Assembly (NCBI GenBank): GCA_963753685.1
Contig: CAVWDE010000001.1
Location: forward strand, 79,940 to 143,939
Length of the DNA stretch: 64,000 bases
Direction of reading: 5' to 3'
Origin: DATAOG01 sp963753685
GTDB taxonomy: Bacteria; Pseudomonadota; Alphaproteobacteria; Geminicoccales; Geminicoccaceae
In this document: one piece after another, positions 17,761 to 25,119 of the stretch
How the letters are laid out: every line of letters begins with the position of its first letter
Numbering within the stretch: the stretch's first letter is position 1
The notes under the pieces: generated by a model
Databases searched by the model: none
What the model saw: the letters and a program-made list of their open reading frames with translations, nothing else
What the model was told of the DNA's origin: nothing
Made by a program: the position numbers and the translations under genes

Positions 17761-18338
17761 TGGAGATCCACGCCGGGGCTCCCGGGGCTTGAGTCGGATT
17801 GATTCCAGACCTGACAATCTTGCCCTGGCTCATGCCCGGATCGGGCAAGATTAAGCCTTCGCCTCGACGCAGCTCGTGTCCGCCCCGGGCAACGGAGCGG
17901 CGCGGATTCTAAGCATGGCAGAGATGACCGCCGCTCACCGACACTGAATTGATCGCGGTCAGTAACTCACCATGCGCCGCCGATGCGTCACTTCTGTCTC
18001 TGCGACGAGACACTTATGGTGCAGGTTGATCCCAAAGTGAGGCGTGCCTTGACTGTGGCGGGTGATCGCATTCGGTGGATCAAGAAACTGGCTCTCCAAT
18101 CAATGGATCTGATTGATGCTGATGCTGGGTATTATTCATCGTTTTCCTTGTCGAACAGCGCATTAAGGCACATTCTTGAAGCGACAACATAGATCCGAAT
18201 CTGGAGGATTGACTTAACCATCAAGTCAGGGTGATGGCCGACGGTGTCCGGTCGAGTGGACAGAAGTGGCGCATGGGCCACGCCGCTATTTACGACCATC
18301 AGCTGTGAGATTCGCGAGATCCCACCTGTCCCGCGCGT
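17761..18338. other. Non-coding or degraded stretch upstream of repeat copy A
   Basis: After the PLP-enzyme stop the DNA becomes noticeably less G+C-rich (for example gggtattattcatcgttttcc near 18127). Apart from the doubtful short frame at 17983-18192 no gene is visible. The composition change, together with the repeat that begins near 18339 and the A+T-rich gene after it, marks the left edge of an accessory segment. Confidence 0.35.
17983..18192 (+). CDS. Short hypothetical frame, doubtful
   Basis: A 69-codon frame beginning MRHFCLCDETLMVQVDPKVR, then RALTVAGDRIRWIKKLALQS. I recognise no family. The composition is lower in G+C than the neighbours and the amino-acid mix is protein-like (no high-GC shadow signature), so it may be the remnant of a foreign gene rather than an active one. 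No strong ribosome binding site precedes the ATG. Confidence 0.2.
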   Translation: MRHFCLCDETLMVQVDPKVRRALTVAGDRIRWIKKLALQSMDLIDADAGYYSSFSLSNSALRHILEATT

Positions 18339-18500
18339 CTTGCAGGCCTGCGAAGGCGGGATCTGCCTTACGCAGGCCATGCCCAGCATCGACACCGATC
18401 CCGGCGCCGGTCAAGGATCTGCGACCGGCGCAGCCGGCGCGCTTCCGCGTGTCCTTGACCGGCGCCGGGATCGGTGCTTATGGGAGGTGGTACACAGCGA
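18339..18500 (+). repeat. Dispersed palindromic repeat, copy A
   Basis: A non-coding block that recurs at 26692-26840. The first ~48 bases (cttgcaggcctgcgaaggcg ... ttacgcaggccat) are about four-fifths identical to those of copy B. They are followed by a perfect 25-bp inverted repeat: left arm 18393-18417 (CACCGATCCCGGCGCCGGTC + AAGGA), right arm 18452-18476, separated by 34 bases. In copy B the same arms are present with a few changes. Downstream of both copies a motif GTT[C/G]CTGATACA-TT[C/G]CTGA occurs. RNA from either strand would fold into a long hairpin. It could be a REP/BIME-like or MITE-like element; no transposase is nearby in intact form. Confidence 0.7.
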
Positions 18501-18560
18501 GAGCGTACCCGAAGTATGAAAACGTTCCTGATACAGTTCCTGACGGTTTTTCCTTGATGC

Positions 18561-18630
18561 TGACACCTTTCCCTTGATGACACCTCTTCCCCTGACACCT
18601 TTTCCCCTGCAGACACCTTTTCCATTGAGG
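18561..18630 (+). repeat. Imperfect tandem repeats of a TGACACCTTTTCCCC-like unit
   Basis: Four units begin at about 18561, 18578, 18593 and 18611, each reading [T/A]GACACCT followed by a pyrimidine run (TTCCC, CTTCCCC, TTTCCCC, TTTCC). Unit lengths are 15-19 bp with no unique spacers, which excludes a CRISPR array. The block directly follows dispersed repeat copy A and precedes the A+T-rich membrane-protein gene, so it may belong to the same mobile or repetitive element or act as a binding array upstream of that gene. Confidence 0.6.
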
Positions 18631-18728
18631 TAGAGTGGACGGCGCGCCCACTTCCTGGTGTAGCCAGAACAGACATGCCCGTTCCCAGTCGGGAGACGAG
18701 TTAGGAACGGTGGGAAGGAACGGCAACG

Positions 18729-19172
18729 ATGGCCCGGTCTCTGCACGCAAGGCATGCAGACCCTGCGTCGGCACAGAAGGTGGCGACAACAGAAGGTGGC
18801 GACAACAACCTTGTCAACAACGAAGATGAAGTGTCCATCTTTGGATATTCCGAACGACAAATTAGAATGATATTTAGTTACGTTTGCGCTGCTTTGATCG
18901 CACTTTTCATTGGTTGTGTCTACACGATTAATATTTATTACGTCTTATATTCAGGAATATGGATAAAAGTTGCGGAAAGCCACTTTGCTGTCGTCATAGG
19001 TCTACCCAGTGCGGCTCTAGTAGGCTTTTTCGTGGTGCTCTTATTTAGCAAAGTGTCTGGGCCGATAGAAGTTGAATTTTTCAGCGTAAAGTTTCGTGGA
19101 GCCTCTACGCCGGTTATATTCTGGATGATGTGCTTTCTTTGCATTACCTTCGCCATCAAGACCCTGTGGTGA
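18729..19172 (+). CDS. Small membrane protein of unknown function, A+T-rich
   Basis: A frame of up to 147 codons whose base composition (many A/T third positions) is clearly unlike the surrounding genes, indicating recent transfer. The translated C-terminal ~100 residues contain three hydrophobic segments: YVCAALIALFIGCVYTINIY, FAVVIGLPSAALVGFFVVLL and PVIFWMMCFLCITFAIKTLW. Between the second and third the sequence SGPIEVEFFSVKFRGAST resembles a short conserved loop I associate with small uncharacterised membrane proteins. The true start is unclear; the first ~45 residues overlap repeat-like sequence (GGTGGCGACAACA twice near 18779-18810), and an internal start is possible. I assign no function. 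Confidence 0.6.
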   Translation: MARSLHARHADPASAQKVATTEGGDNNLVNNEDEVSIFGYSERQIRMIFSYVCAALIALFIGCVYTINIYYVLYSGIWIKVAESHFAVVIGLPSAALVGFFVVLLFSKVSGPIEVEFFSVKFRGASTPVIFWMMCFLCITFAIKTLW

Positions 19173-19330
19173 CCGGTAATCCACGCTCTCCACTTGTGGA
19201 CCGCACTTGTGTAGAGATACCGCGGCGTAGTGGGGAACCTCCGGTTTGATACTGGCGGCGTCATGCCCGAGCTACGCCTGCACTGTCAGGCTCACGGCGA
19301 GCCGTCCGGCGATGCTGGGCGTCGTTTCGC

Positions 19331-20152
19331 TCAGGCGTCGTCGCCGGCACGTCCCCTGACGAAGAGGTGCACGACCTCCCTCGAGGCGATCAGCCTGGCG
19401 GTATGCACGTTGGCCTGATAGGGTTCGATCGCGCCATCGACCTCGAGCTGGATGTGGCTCGGGGCGTCGCGGGCGCCGACCAGAGCGAGAACCCGCGCCA
19501 CCGTTGCCTCCCGCGTCTCGGGTGCAAACAAGAGGCTATGAATTTCTAAATCGACATTCGGCCGCTGCGAGAGGATGTCCCTGGCGCCGCGCAGGTCCTC
19601 CTCTTTATGCCCTTCAACGTCGATCTTGAGAAAATCCGGCGCCTGTCGTCCTTTGAAATGGCTATCGAGCGAGGTCGCCGGCACGTCCAGAACACCGGCT
19701 CTGTCCCAGCCGCCGGGAACGACGCGCGCATTGGTCTGCGTGCTGATCCGAACCAGCCCCTGGTGCTCGCTGAGCGCGACGTTTTCGGCGACGATCCTGT
19801 GTTGCATCGATTGATCCGGATGTTCTCGAGGAGGCATTGATGGTTTTTCGGATAGGCCTCGAACGAAGACTTGGCCCGTATCGCCGGCCCAGCGGGCAAA
19901 GAGGCAGGTGGTCACGCCGATGTGGGCACCGCAATCGGCCACGACGAAGCCTGGCCGGATCAGATGCGCCTTGACCCATGCAAGCTCGGCCAACTCGTGT
20001 TTTCGCCCATACCAGGTCTGCGAAACCAGGCTGTCGGTGTGGAGTTTGACCACCTCGCCGCAGAGATCCGTCTGTATTAAATGGTCTCGAAAGGTCGCCA
20101 ACTCGAACCAGTGCCCGAGCGCTTGCACCAACCGCTTCGCTGGTTTGAGCAT
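19331..20152 (-). CDS. FkbM-family methyltransferase with two compensating frameshifts
   Basis: Start ATG 20152 gives about 273 residues. The SAM-binding start is visible as FVVADCGAHIGVTTCLFARW, and LKIDVEGHKEEDLRGARDIL is the C-terminal signature of FkbM methyltransferases, which methylate sugars, polyketides or glycolipids. Between them, residues encoded by about 19797-19866 read out of frame; the shifted frame over the same bases gives FEAYPKNHQCLLENIRINRC, exactly the conserved block that should follow. So the gene has an indel near 19864 and a second, compensating one near 19800, and the frame stays open to the end. As written, the protein lacks the FEA[Y/F]P block that includes the acidic SAM-ribose ligand. 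It follows the cyclase gene on the same strand by 112 bp. Confidence 0.75.
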   Translation of the reverse strand: MLKPAKRLVQALGHWFELATFRDHLIQTDLCGEVVKLHTDSLVSQTWYGRKHELAELAWVKAHLIRPGFVVADCGAHIGVTTCLFARWAGDTGQVFVRGLSEKPSMPPREHPDQSMQHRIVAENVALSEHQGLVRISTQTNARVVPGGWDRAGVLDVPATSLDSHFKGRQAPDFLKIDVEGHKEEDLRGARDILSQRPNVDLEIHSLLFAPETREATVARVLALVGARDAPSHIQLEVDGAIEPYQANVHTARLIASREVVHLFVRGRAGDDA

Positions 20153-20264
20153 GGTCTGTTCATGCAAGCCCCGAGCCCTGGTCGGGGGCAGAAGGGCCAG
20201 AAAAGGTCCTTCCGACAGTGCCTCCGACCCATTGATAGTCCTGGGATCGACGCAGGCCAAGCTC

Positions 20265-20999
20265 TCACGCCGTGTAGAGCCTGGTGGGCGCCTCGAAGCC
20301 CTTGAGGTGGTATTCCTGGGCCAGGCTGTCCGCCATGTCCGACTGCGCGCGTCCATAGACGGCCTGGGTCACCAGAATCTGGTCGGCGGCAGCGGCGGAT
20401 TGCGCCCGGGACGCGGTGTTCACCACGGTGCCGATGGCGGTCAGGTCGGGGTGCGAGCGGCCGAACTGGCCGAAGCTGATCTGTCCGCAGTCGATCCCGA
20501 CGCCGACCCCGATCTGGGCGCTGGTGAGACCGACCGCCTCGATCAGCGTCTCGCGCCGGGCGCTCCAGCGCCTTTGGATCGCGCGGGCCGCGAGCACGGC
20601 CTGCTGCGTGTGGTCGTCACGCCGGATCGGGAAATTGAAGACCGCCATGACGGCGTCGCCCATGATCTTGTTGAGCAGTCCGTCGCACTCCCAGATGGCG
20701 CTCGCGCATTCGTCGTAGAAGGCATCGAGCAGTCCCGATACGGCGTCCGCCGATTGGGACTGCGACAGGTTGGTGTAGCCGCGCAGATCGGCGAACAGGA
20801 CGGTGGCGTCGATGGTGACCTTGCGGGCTCGCATCACCCGCGTGAACATCAACTCGCAGATCGTGCACGTATTGGGGTTCATCCGGCTCGGACGAATGCC
20901 GAACAGGCGAAACGGCAGCGAAGCCAGGCCACGCAACGGCACGGGCACGCGCATCTGTTGCCAGCAGCCCTTGCAGATTCTCGCCTGAGGTAGGGTCAT
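20265..20999 (-). CDS. Class III adenylate/guanylate cyclase with N-terminal cysteine-pair domain
   Basis: A 244-residue cytoplasmic cyclase. Residues 1-50 carry two Cys pairs (CKGC at 9-12 and CTIC at 45-48) flanking LPFRLFGIRPSRMNPN, a small zinc-ribbon-like or redox module. The catalytic domain from about residue 60 has TVLFADLRGYTNLSQ (metal-binding Asp 71), LLNKIMGDAVMAVFNFP (substrate Lys 111, second metal Asp 115) and AIGTVVNTASRAQS (transition-state Asn 194 and Arg 198), so all catalytic residues are present. It should make cAMP or cGMP as a homodimer. It lies 95 bp downstream of the large degenerate ABC gene on the same strand, and the pairing of a cyclase with that protein suggests a signalling link. 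Confidence 0.9.
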   Translation of the reverse strand: MTLPQARICKGCWQQMRVPVPLRGLASLPFRLFGIRPSRMNPNTCTICELMFTRVMRARKVTIDATVLFADLRGYTNLSQSQSADAVSGLLDAFYDECASAIWECDGLLNKIMGDAVMAVFNFPIRRDDHTQQAVLAARAIQRRWSARRETLIEAVGLTSAQIGVGVGIDCGQISFGQFGRSHPDLTAIGTVVNTASRAQSAAAADQILVTQAVYGRAQSDMADSLAQEYHLKGFEAPTRLYTA

Positions 21000-21094
21000 G
21001 GGGCGCCTCTTTGACTACAATCGGCAGGAGAGGTGGCGGCAACCTTGGCATCCAGCCTGGCGCGCTAAGAGCGCCCAACCGCCGGATGCGCGTT

Positions 21095-23884
21095 TCAGGA
21101 GGCGGCGGGCAGGCGTTCCATCTCGGCTTCGGCCATGGCGGCGGCCTCGGCTGTCGCCTCGGGGGCGTCGGCGGGCTCGGCCGCGGGCTCGGGGGCACAG
21201 TCTTCGAGGAGCCGGCCCTGGCCCAGGGTCAGGACGCGGTCGAACAGGGGGGCAAGCGTGGCATCGTCGAGCGCGCAGATCACCGTGCGGCCCTGGTAGA
21301 TGTCGAGCAGGCGGGTCAGCACGGTGGTGGCGGCGCCGCGGTGGAGGTCGCGGGTCGGGGCGTCGGCGACCAGGACGCGCGCCTGGCGGAGTGCGGCCGC
21401 GGCCAGCGCCAGCTTCTGGCGTTGCTGGGGGGTGAGCTGGCTGCCGCCGATGCCGACCGTGTAGTCGAAGCCCGCCTCGAGCACCAGGCGGCGGAAGCCC
21501 TGCTCGTCGGCGAGCGCGCCGATGATCTGCTCGATCCGCTCGGCGGCGCGCGCGTGCTGGCTGAGGATGCGGCCGAACACCAGGTTGTCGCGCACGCTCA
21601 GCTGGACCAGGTAGCGCTCCGGGTCGAAGAACTCGATCGCGCCGGCCATCGTGGCCGGCAGCTGCTCGACGAACCGGCGGCGCGCGTCCAGGAGCTTTTC
21701 GGTCAGCTCCGCGGACAGATCGGCCAACCGGTCGCGGGCCGGCGTCAGGTTGAGGGCGAGGTTGAGCAGCATCCGGCGCTGCTCGGCGTTGAGCGCCGTC
21801 CCGGGGGCCTGCTCGAGCCCGGCCAGCTGCTGGCGGTAGAGGGTCAATTCCTCAGGCCGGATCGGGCTGAACTCGAGCACCAACTGATGATGGACCGGGA
21901 CGTCGCCGAAGATCTCGGAGAGGTTGTGCCAGGCGGTCCGGCCGAGCTCGATCAGCGGCTCCTCGAGCGCGGTCTCCTTGAGGATCTGGCGGACGTAGGG
22001 ATGGGTCGCGAGCGCCCGGGCGTCGAGCTCGGCGGTCGAGGGCGCGCCGAACAGCAGGTTCTCGCCGATGGTCGCGTTGGCGAGGTAGCGCTCGCGCTCG
22101 AACGGCTCGGCGAGGCCGGCGTTGTCGGCGCTGGCCAGCAGCTCGTGCTCGCGCACCCGGGCGCGCAGGATCGCCTCGACCAGGTCCGGATGCTGGGCCG
22201 GGTCGATCACCGCGCGCAGACCGAAGCGGAACAGGTCGTCGCCGAGCTCGACCTGCTCGATCGCCGCCAGCACCGATTCGGTGGTCACGGTCCCGAGGTC
22301 GGGCCCGAGCAGCAGGCGCAGATTGTCGGCGACCGTGCCCTGGACCAGGCGCGCCGGCGCGCCGACGAAGGCCACGCCCCGGGTGTAGAGCGCGCGCGGC
22401 AGCTGGCCCAGCTCCTGATCGTCGAGCAGCAGCCGGCCGCGGCTCGGCAGATCCAGCCGGGCGAGCGCGCGCGCGAGCAGATGGCTGCCGCCGCCGTCGG
22501 CGTCGACCAGGGCGACATGCTGGCCGGCCGGGATCGCGACCGACAACTGCTCGACGCTGACCAGCCCGTCCTCCTCGAGCCCGAGGTCCTGGACCTCGAT
22601 CCGGCCGCTGATCGCGGTGCCGGCGCCGAACCGCTCGGCCGCCTCGAGCTCGACCGCGAACGGCGGGCGCAGGCCGCCCGGATCGAACTGGGTGATCAGC
22701 TGGTCGTACTTGATGCGCGCGTCCTGCTGGCCCTGGTAGAAGTCGAGCAGCTCCTTCCAGGGCGGCGCCAGGTCCTTGTAGGCGGCCAGCACGCCGACCA
22801 GCGAGCCGAGCGTCAGGTGGCCGCGCAGCACCAGATAGCCGCCGATCGACAGGAAGAAGAACGGGGTCAGCTGGGCGATGAAGTTGTTGAGGAACTTGAT
22901 GAAGAATTTCTTCTTGTAGATGTCGTAGCGGATGTCCAGGATGCGCTTGAGGTGGCCGGTGAAGGTGTCGAGCTGCAGCTGGTCGGCATAGTTGACGTGG
23001 ACGGCCTCGATCACGCTGGTGACCTCGCCGATGCGCTGCGACAGATGACGCACCTCGCGCACGCGGGCGTAGCCCAGGCGGTTGACCCGGCGCTGCAGCT
23101 TCGGGATCAGCCAGGCCTGGGGCGGATAGAGCGCGATCGCGGCCAGACCCATGGTCAGATCCTGGGCGAAGATGAAGCCGAGCGCGGTGATCAGGAGGCC
23201 GCCCTGGAACGCGGGCGTGACGATCGCATCGCCGAAATAGCCGCCCAGCGCCTCGACCTCGCCGGTCACCATGGCGATCAGCTCGCCCTGGGAAATCTTG
23301 CGGAAGTGGGAGAGCGGGAAGCGCAGCACGCGGCTCAACAGCTCGCTGCGCAGCAGGCGCAGCAAACCCTCGCCGAGCCGGCCCTTGTAGACGTTGATGG
23401 CGTATTTGAAGCCGCCGTTGATCAGCACGGTGAGCAGGAACAGACCGCACAGGAAGGCGAGAAACTGGAGCTGCGGATAGCTGCCGAGGTCGATGCCGCC
23501 GAAGGTGACCGGGCGCGGAAAATTGGACGGCTTGCCACCGAGCGCCTTGTCGACGATCTGCTTGGGCAGATCGAGCGAGGCGTAGTAGACCGGCAGCGAG
23601 GCGGCGGTCAGCGAGAGCAGCAGGACCTGCTGCGGCAGGCCGAACTGGAGCAGGAAGCCGAACGCGGAGCGCGGCAATTCGTGGCTCGGGCCGCCGCCGA
23701 AGCGGGCAAGCCAGCCGCGCCGCGCGCGCGCCGGCCGGGGCGTCGCCGCGGTCGCCGCCGCCGCGGCTCGCCAGCGCGCCTCGCCCTTCATGGTTGCGCC
23801 CTGGGTTGCGCCCTGGGTCGGGCCCTGGGTCAGCCCCTGGGTCGGGCCCTGGGTCGAGCCCTGGGTCGAGCCCTGCACCGTCAC
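21095..23884 (-). CDS. ABC exporter-type protein with degenerate, enlarged nucleotide-binding domain
   Basis: A single open frame of 929 codons (GTG 23884; an ATG at 23791 would skip the repeat-coded N-terminus). Residues ~75-400 are an ABC exporter transmembrane domain with six segments and the typical ISQGELIAMVTGEVEALGGY and FFIKFLNNFIAQLTPFFFLS stretches. From ~425 a nucleotide-binding-domain fold is recognisable but its motifs are lost: Walker A is VDADGGGSH (460-468, no Lys), the signature is GSQLTPQQ (814-821), Walker B is RVLVADAP with Ala in place of the catalytic Glu, and the switch His is absent (ICALDDATL). An insert of over 200 residues separates Walker A and signature and holds repeated segments GTVADNLRLLLG, ATIGENLLFGAP and LSVRDNLVFGRI. 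ATP hydrolysis is unlikely. Operon with the class III cyclase downstream. Confidence 0.85.
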   Translation of the reverse strand: MTVQGSTQGSTQGPTQGLTQGPTQGATQGATMKGEARWRAAAAATAATPRPARARRGWLARFGGGPSHELPRSAFGFLLQFGLPQQVLLLSLTAASLPVYYASLDLPKQIVDKALGGKPSNFPRPVTFGGIDLGSYPQLQFLAFLCGLFLLTVLINGGFKYAINVYKGRLGEGLLRLLRSELLSRVLRFPLSHFRKISQGELIAMVTGEVEALGGYFGDAIVTPAFQGGLLITALGFIFAQDLTMGLAAIALYPPQAWLIPKLQRRVNRLGYARVREVRHLSQRIGEVTSVIEAVHVNYADQLQLDTFTGHLKRILDIRYDIYKKKFFIKFLNNFIAQLTPFFFLSIGGYLVLRGHLTLGSLVGVLAAYKDLAPPWKELLDFYQGQQDARIKYDQLITQFDPGGLRPPFAVELEAAERFGAGTAISGRIEVQDLGLEEDGLVSVEQLSVAIPAGQHVALVDADGGGSHLLARALARLDLPSRGRLLLDDQELGQLPRALYTRGVAFVGAPARLVQGTVADNLRLLLGPDLGTVTTESVLAAIEQVELGDDLFRFGLRAVIDPAQHPDLVEAILRARVREHELLASADNAGLAEPFERERYLANATIGENLLFGAPSTAELDARALATHPYVRQILKETALEEPLIELGRTAWHNLSEIFGDVPVHHQLVLEFSPIRPEELTLYRQQLAGLEQAPGTALNAEQRRMLLNLALNLTPARDRLADLSAELTEKLLDARRRFVEQLPATMAGAIEFFDPERYLVQLSVRDNLVFGRILSQHARAAERIEQIIGALADEQGFRRLVLEAGFDYTVGIGGSQLTPQQRQKLALAAAALRQARVLVADAPTRDLHRGAATTVLTRLLDIYQGRTVICALDDATLAPLFDRVLTLGQGRLLEDCAPEPAAEPADAPEATAEAAAMAEAEMERLPAAS
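23792..23872 (-). repeat. 12-bp tandem repeat coding for GxTQ units
   Basis: About 6.75 copies of a 12-bp unit (plus-strand core ccctgggtcg plus two variable bases) encode GSTQ, GSTQ, GPTQ, GLTQ, GPTQ, GATQ, GAT in the N-terminus of the ABC protein. Length variation by slippage would change the N-terminal tail in steps of four residues without shifting the frame. If translation starts at ATG 23791 instead, the repeat lies in the untranslated leader. Confidence 0.8.
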
Positions 23885-24166
23885 GCGATTCCCGTCCCGT
23901 CGTTGGCGACCGACCTGCGGATAGCACGACGAGAGGCTGCTCGCCTAGCGTCGTCATGCCGGGCGGCCGCCGCTCGCGCGGGCGTCGAGGGCGACCAACA
24001 GCACTATCTGGGTGATCGGCCGCGCGATTCCAGGGGGACGCTGCGCTTCACGCTTGCGTGTGGTGCCGGCGCCGCGATCGAGCGGCGTAGGGGGCGCCCG
24101 GGCCTCCGCCCACCGCACTCAGCTCAGCCGGCTGGCCATCGGGCGGAGGTCGCTTAGATTGGGGCC

Positions 24167-25102
24167 ATGGCAGACCATCCGCTCGTCCGTTCGGCCGTCG
24201 TCACCTGCATCCTGAATGACACCGCCGGCTCCCAGCAGGCCGGGCAGGCGCGCGACCAGATTGCCGCCCGGTTCGCCGAACACGGCGCGCAGGCGCGCCT
24301 CCTCCTCGCCCGGGATGGCAGCGAGATCCCGGGCCTCGCACGCCGCGCCGTGGCGGAGGGCAGCCAGCCGGTCGTCGCTGGCGGCGGCGATGGCACCTTG
24401 AGTGCGGTCGCGGCGGCCCTGGTCGGCACCGAGCACGCGCTCGGCATCCTGCCGCTCGGCACGCTCAACCATTTTGCCACCGACCTCAAGATCCCCATGG
24501 AGCTCGATGGCGCGATCGCCAACCTGTTCACCGGAAAACTCGCCCGCATCGATGTCGGCGAGGTCAACGGTCACCCCTTTTTGAACAATTCGAGCCTCGG
24601 GATCTATCCCGCCATGGTGGGCGAGCGGGAGAAGCTGCAGGCGCGTGGCAGCCACAAATGGCTGGCCTTCGCCCGGGCTTCGCTGTCCATCCTGGGGCGC
24701 TACGCGCCGATGCTGGTCCAGTTGCAGGTGGATTCGCGAGAGCAACCGGTGGATGCGACAGCCTTTGTCTTCATCGGCAACAACCGCTACGAGATGGCGG
24801 GGGCGCGCATCGGCGAGCGCGCCCGCCTGGACGGCGGCCGGTTGTGGATCTGCTGCGCTCCGCCCGCCGGTCGCGCGCGGCTCCTGCATCTGGCACTGCA
24901 GGCGCTGCTGGGGCACGTCCCATCCGGCGAATACACGATCCACGATGCCAAGGAATGTCGGGTGCGGACGACGGCAAAGCGCCTGCGCGTCGCGAGGGAT
25001 GGGGAGGTGACCTTGTTGGAGACCCCTCTGCAATACCGCATCCGCCCCGGCGCGCTCGGCGTCATCGTTCCGGCCGCCGGGACGGGCGCACCTCCGGACT
25101 AG
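24167..25102 (+). CDS. Diacylglycerol/lipid kinase (YegS/DagK catalytic domain family)
   Basis: A 311-residue cytoplasmic lipid kinase. The nucleotide-binding loop VVAGGGDGTLSAVAAAL sits near residues 69-85, followed by GILPLGTLNHFATDLKIP, the second conserved block (LGTxNxFA) of the family. LNNSSLGIYPAMV and FVFIGNNRYEM are the C-terminal domain signatures. It should phosphorylate a lipid hydroxyl such as that of diacylglycerol, in competition with lipid breakdown. The next gene starts 17 bp downstream and the third overlaps the second, so it heads a three-gene operon with a metallophosphoesterase and a PAP2 phosphatase. Substrate is inferred from family only; sphingoid or isoprenoid lipids cannot be excluded. 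Confidence 0.9.
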   Translation: MADHPLVRSAVVTCILNDTAGSQQAGQARDQIAARFAEHGAQARLLLARDGSEIPGLARRAVAEGSQPVVAGGGDGTLSAVAAALVGTEHALGILPLGTLNHFATDLKIPMELDGAIANLFTGKLARIDVGEVNGHPFLNNSSLGIYPAMVGEREKLQARGSHKWLAFARASLSILGRYAPMLVQLQVDSREQPVDATAFVFIGNNRYEMAGARIGERARLDGGRLWICCAPPAGRARLLHLALQALLGHVPSGEYTIHDAKECRVRTTAKRLRVARDGEVTLLETPLQYRIRPGALGVIVPAAGTGAPPD

Positions 25103-25119
25103 CAAAAGGATGGCGGGCC

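Noticed and set aside
18561..18630. CRISPR-like array
   Set aside because: Units are short (15-19 bp), adjacent and without unique spacers, and no cas genes are present.
21095..23884. Pseudogene status for the degenerate ABC protein
   Set aside because: The frame is open for 929 codons without stops or shifts, which decay would not preserve; loss of motifs looks selected.
21011..24157. Plus-strand open frame of about 1050 codons opposite the ABC gene
   Set aside because: It is the antisense shadow of a real high-GC gene: its protein is a His/Gln/Arg/Glu-rich string with no fold motifs, and the minus strand has a clear ABC exporter.
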